A stretch of DNA of 16,783 nucleotides from JBFMAP01 sp964632135 (GTDB lineage Archaea; Micrarchaeota; Micrarchaeia; Burarchaeales; JBFMAP01), in the NCBI GenBank assembly GCA_964632135.1, contig CAZWEI010000026.1, forward strand, positions 1-16,783, written 5' to 3'. A model generated the notes under the pieces. That model worked only from the letters and a program-made list of their open reading frames with translations. It ran no database searches and had not been told where the DNA came from. How positions within the stretch are numbered: the first letter of the stretch is position 1; every line of letters starts with the position of its first letter. Made by a program: the position numbers and the translations under genes. This document shows positions 15,174 through 16,783 of this stretch, in pieces.

Positions 15174-15183
15174 TTTAATATAT
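15174..15183 (-). promoter_or_regulatory. Probable TATA box of tRNA-Arg
   Basis: On the minus strand ATATATTAAA lies about 33 bp upstream of the tRNA 5' end, giving a start site a few bases before the mature end. It overlaps the stop of the argS readthrough frame (TAA at 15186-15184), so argS and the tRNA are tightly packed. Confidence 0.5.
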
Positions 15184-15249
15184 TTACATCCTTTTCGGCG
15201 CCTCGATTCCGATCAGGTCGAGCCCGATGCGCAGGGCGTTCGCGCTCGC
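15184..15249 (-). other. argS C-terminal coding continuation after an in-frame amber codon
   Basis: Directly after the TAG at 15252-15250 the same frame encodes 21 more residues, ASANALRIGLDLIGIEAP then KRM, and a TAA at 15186-15184. The GLxLxGIxAPxRM ending is the standard C-terminus of arginyl-tRNA synthetases, so this is homologous coding sequence, not spacer. It is either lost from the protein or translated by readthrough. Confidence 0.8.
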
Positions 15250-16783
15250 CTAGACAAGAGCGAGCCTCGCATTTTTCAGCCCCTTGTCCGCGCTCAGCAC
15301 AGGACAGGATGTGTAAAACTTGTTGAACGAGGTCGCTAGGTCGAGCAGGTAGTCCGCGATGACGTGCGGGCGGTACTCGCGCGCAGCCTGGTCCGCGATT
15401 TCCGGGAATCTCGCGAGGGTTTTCAATAGTTTCTTCTCGTCTCCGCCTGAGAGCAGGGTGCAACTTTGTTTCCCGAGTTTTTGCGTTTCAATCTCACTGC
15501 TGCCCGATTTCTCAATTATGCGGTGCGCGCGCGCATACGAATACTGTAGGTAGGGCGCGCTGTCGCCCTCGAAGTTGAGCGCGTCCTCCCATTTGAAAGT
15601 GATTTTCTTTTCGGGAGTTGTGCGGATGAACGAGAAGCGTATTGCACCGATGCCGACGACGCGCGCGATCTCCTTCCTCTCATCCTCGCCCATGTCCTTG
15701 AACCTCTCCTTTATCTCGGCGTGCGCTCGCTTTATCCCTTCATCAATAACTTCATCTGCAGAATATCCGATCCACGTGCCTTTTCTTCCTGAGAATTTTT
15801 CATCCGGCAGCCACGCGTGCTCGTATGAAAGATGAATTGAATTCTTCGCCTCATTCTTGTAGCCCATGTTCTCGAGAACGGAATACACGACGCGCTGGGG
15901 ATATTTCTGCTCGACTCCAATCACATTAATCACGATGCTCGCTTTTCCGAAATTTTTCGTTTCTCCGGTGCGCGCTGTTGAGTAAAGCGCTTTTCCGTTA
16001 GGCTGGTCGAGGAATTTTTTGTATTTGAATTGCAAGGGAAGAAGGCCGAACTTCCACATCTGGAACGCAATGTCTTTTCCAGTGTAGGTTGCTGTTCCGT
16101 CGGAGCGCACGAGAACCTTGTCAGGGCTCTCCATGTTCTCGAACTCCTCGCCTTCCATTTTCGCCACTGTACAGCCCGCGTTTTTCCCCTCGCTCTCGCG
16201 CACGACTGCGCCGCTCGCGAGCATCTTGTCAAGCGCTAGTTTCAGCAGATTGCTTTTCACGATGTCGCTCTCCCAAATAAAAACGTCGTGAAAAATGTTT
16301 AGTTTGAACGCAGTCTCGTGCTGCGCGAGCACGCATTTCTCTGTGAGCGCGCGCGCCTTCTCCGCGATTTCGCCATTTCCTTCCTCGAGTTTTTTCATGA
16401 TTTCGCGAACTTCAGAATCAACCTTTGAGCCTTCCATTTTTTTCGCAACTTCAACGTACTGCACGCCGAGCCAGTGGTCTATTTTTCCCTCGATTTTATT
16501 GCTGATGTGAAGATAGCCCCACAAACTCTGCGCGACCTGGAGCCCCAAATCATCGATGTAACTTTCGCGCTCAACCTCGTATCCTGCGCGCTCCAGCACG
16601 CGAGCGACGGAATCCCCGAGAATTGCGTTCCTCATGTGCCCGACGTGCCAGGGCTTGTTCGGGTTTACCGAGGGGAATTCAACAAGAACTTTCGCGCGCT
16701 TATTTTCGCCTTTTCCAAAATTTTCACTGCGCGCGCCTTCGATGACCTCATCTGCGAAAACAGCGTAATTGAAGAAGAAGTTT
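15250..16783 (-). CDS. argS: Arginyl-tRNA synthetase, 5'-partial, with premature amber codon
   Basis: Class I synthetase that charges tRNA-Arg; its 5' end lies beyond 16783. The frame is open from the window edge, before the ATG at 16635. The HIGH motif is visible as HVGH (16647-16636) after VEFPSVNPNKPW. The KMSK-region equivalent is FSGRKGT (about 15795-15775), and TTPEKKITFKWEDALNFEGDSAPYLQYSYAR marks the start of the DALR anticodon-binding domain. The frame stops at TAG 15252-15250 after KNARLALV, but family-type sequence continues to 15184, so the annotated product lacks its last 21 residues plus the residue at the TAG. A one-base change from AAG, GAG or CAG would explain it. tRNA-Arg(UCU) follows on the same strand. 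Alternatives are readthrough, a tolerated truncation or a sequencing error. Confidence 0.93.
   Translation of the reverse strand, partial: NFFFNYAVFADEVIEGARSENFGKGENKRAKVLVEFPSVNPNKPWHVGHMRNAILGDSVARVLERAGYEVERESYIDDLGLQVAQSLWGYLHISNKIEGKIDHWLGVQYVEVAKKMEGSKVDSEVREIMKKLEEGNGEIAEKARALTEKCVLAQHETAFKLNIFHDVFIWESDIVKSNLLKLALDKMLASGAVVRESEGKNAGCTVAKMEGEEFENMESPDKVLVRSDGTATYTGKDIAFQMWKFGLLPLQFKYKKFLDQPNGKALYSTARTGETKNFGKASIVINVIGVEQKYPQRVVYSVLENMGYKNEAKNSIHLSYEHAWLPDEKFSGRKGTWIGYSADEVIDEGIKRAHAEIKERFKDMGEDERKEIARVVGIGAIRFSFIRTTPEKKITFKWEDALNFEGDSAPYLQYSYARAHRIIEKSGSSEIETQKLGKQSCTLLSGGDEKKLLKTLARFPEIADQAAREYRPHVIADYLLDLATSFNKFYTSCPVLSADKGLKNARLALV

Noticed and set aside
3710..15252. Genome-wide reassignment of UAG to an amino acid
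   Set aside because: The phosphoesterase gene uses TAG as its stop; readthrough would extend the protein antisense across eif2g with no family support. The argS amber is therefore a local question.

Overview
The window is archaeal. It carries aIF5B, ribosomal protein S6e, aIF2 gamma, a Nop5-family box C/D RNP protein, archaeal/eukaryotic-type glycyl-tRNA synthetase, a UPF0147 protein and both subunits of the D-family DNA polymerase. PolD excludes Thermoproteia-like crenarchaea. Compact proteins (a Nop5 lacking its usual N-terminal domain, a 508-residue GlyRS) suggest a small-genome euryarchaeal or DPANN lineage, but the exact taxon cannot be read from this sequence. Core genes are fairly GC-rich, with very frequent GCG (Ala) and CGC (Arg) codons. 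Starts are often GTG or TTG, and a GGTGAT Shine-Dalgarno about 3 nt before the start recurs.

Layout. 1-162: C-terminal end of an unidentified protein. 219-3700 (+): infB (aIF5B), rps6e and eif2g, a translation cluster. 3710-5193 (-): nop5 then a metallophosphoesterase, an operon transcribed divergently from glyS (5270-6793, +) across a shared TATA region. 6797-9411: an accessory-looking stretch. It has two AT-richer paralogous genes of unknown function (-), each behind a nearly identical 97-bp promoter module with a GGTC...GACC dyad, then an ACT-domain gene (+) and an AT-richer orphan gene (+). 9447-14400 (-): polD small subunit (DP1) then large subunit (DP2). 14579-14830 (-): UPF0147. 14864-15145 (-): a tRNA-Arg(UCU) gene interrupted in its T loop by a highly structured 207-nt insertion. 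15184-16783 (-): argS (5' part outside the window), with an in-frame TAG 21 codons before the expected C-terminus.

How the genes fit together. Most of the window is housekeeping: translation initiation, aminoacylation, RNA modification and replication. The unusual signals cluster in two places. One is the paralog pair with its conserved duplicated promoter (6797-8195). The other is the argS/tRNA-Arg neighbourhood (14864-15252), where a synthetase gene with an internal amber codon lies directly upstream of an interrupted tRNA gene for the same amino acid. Neither needs a new enzyme family, but both contain structure that ordinary annotation does not explain.
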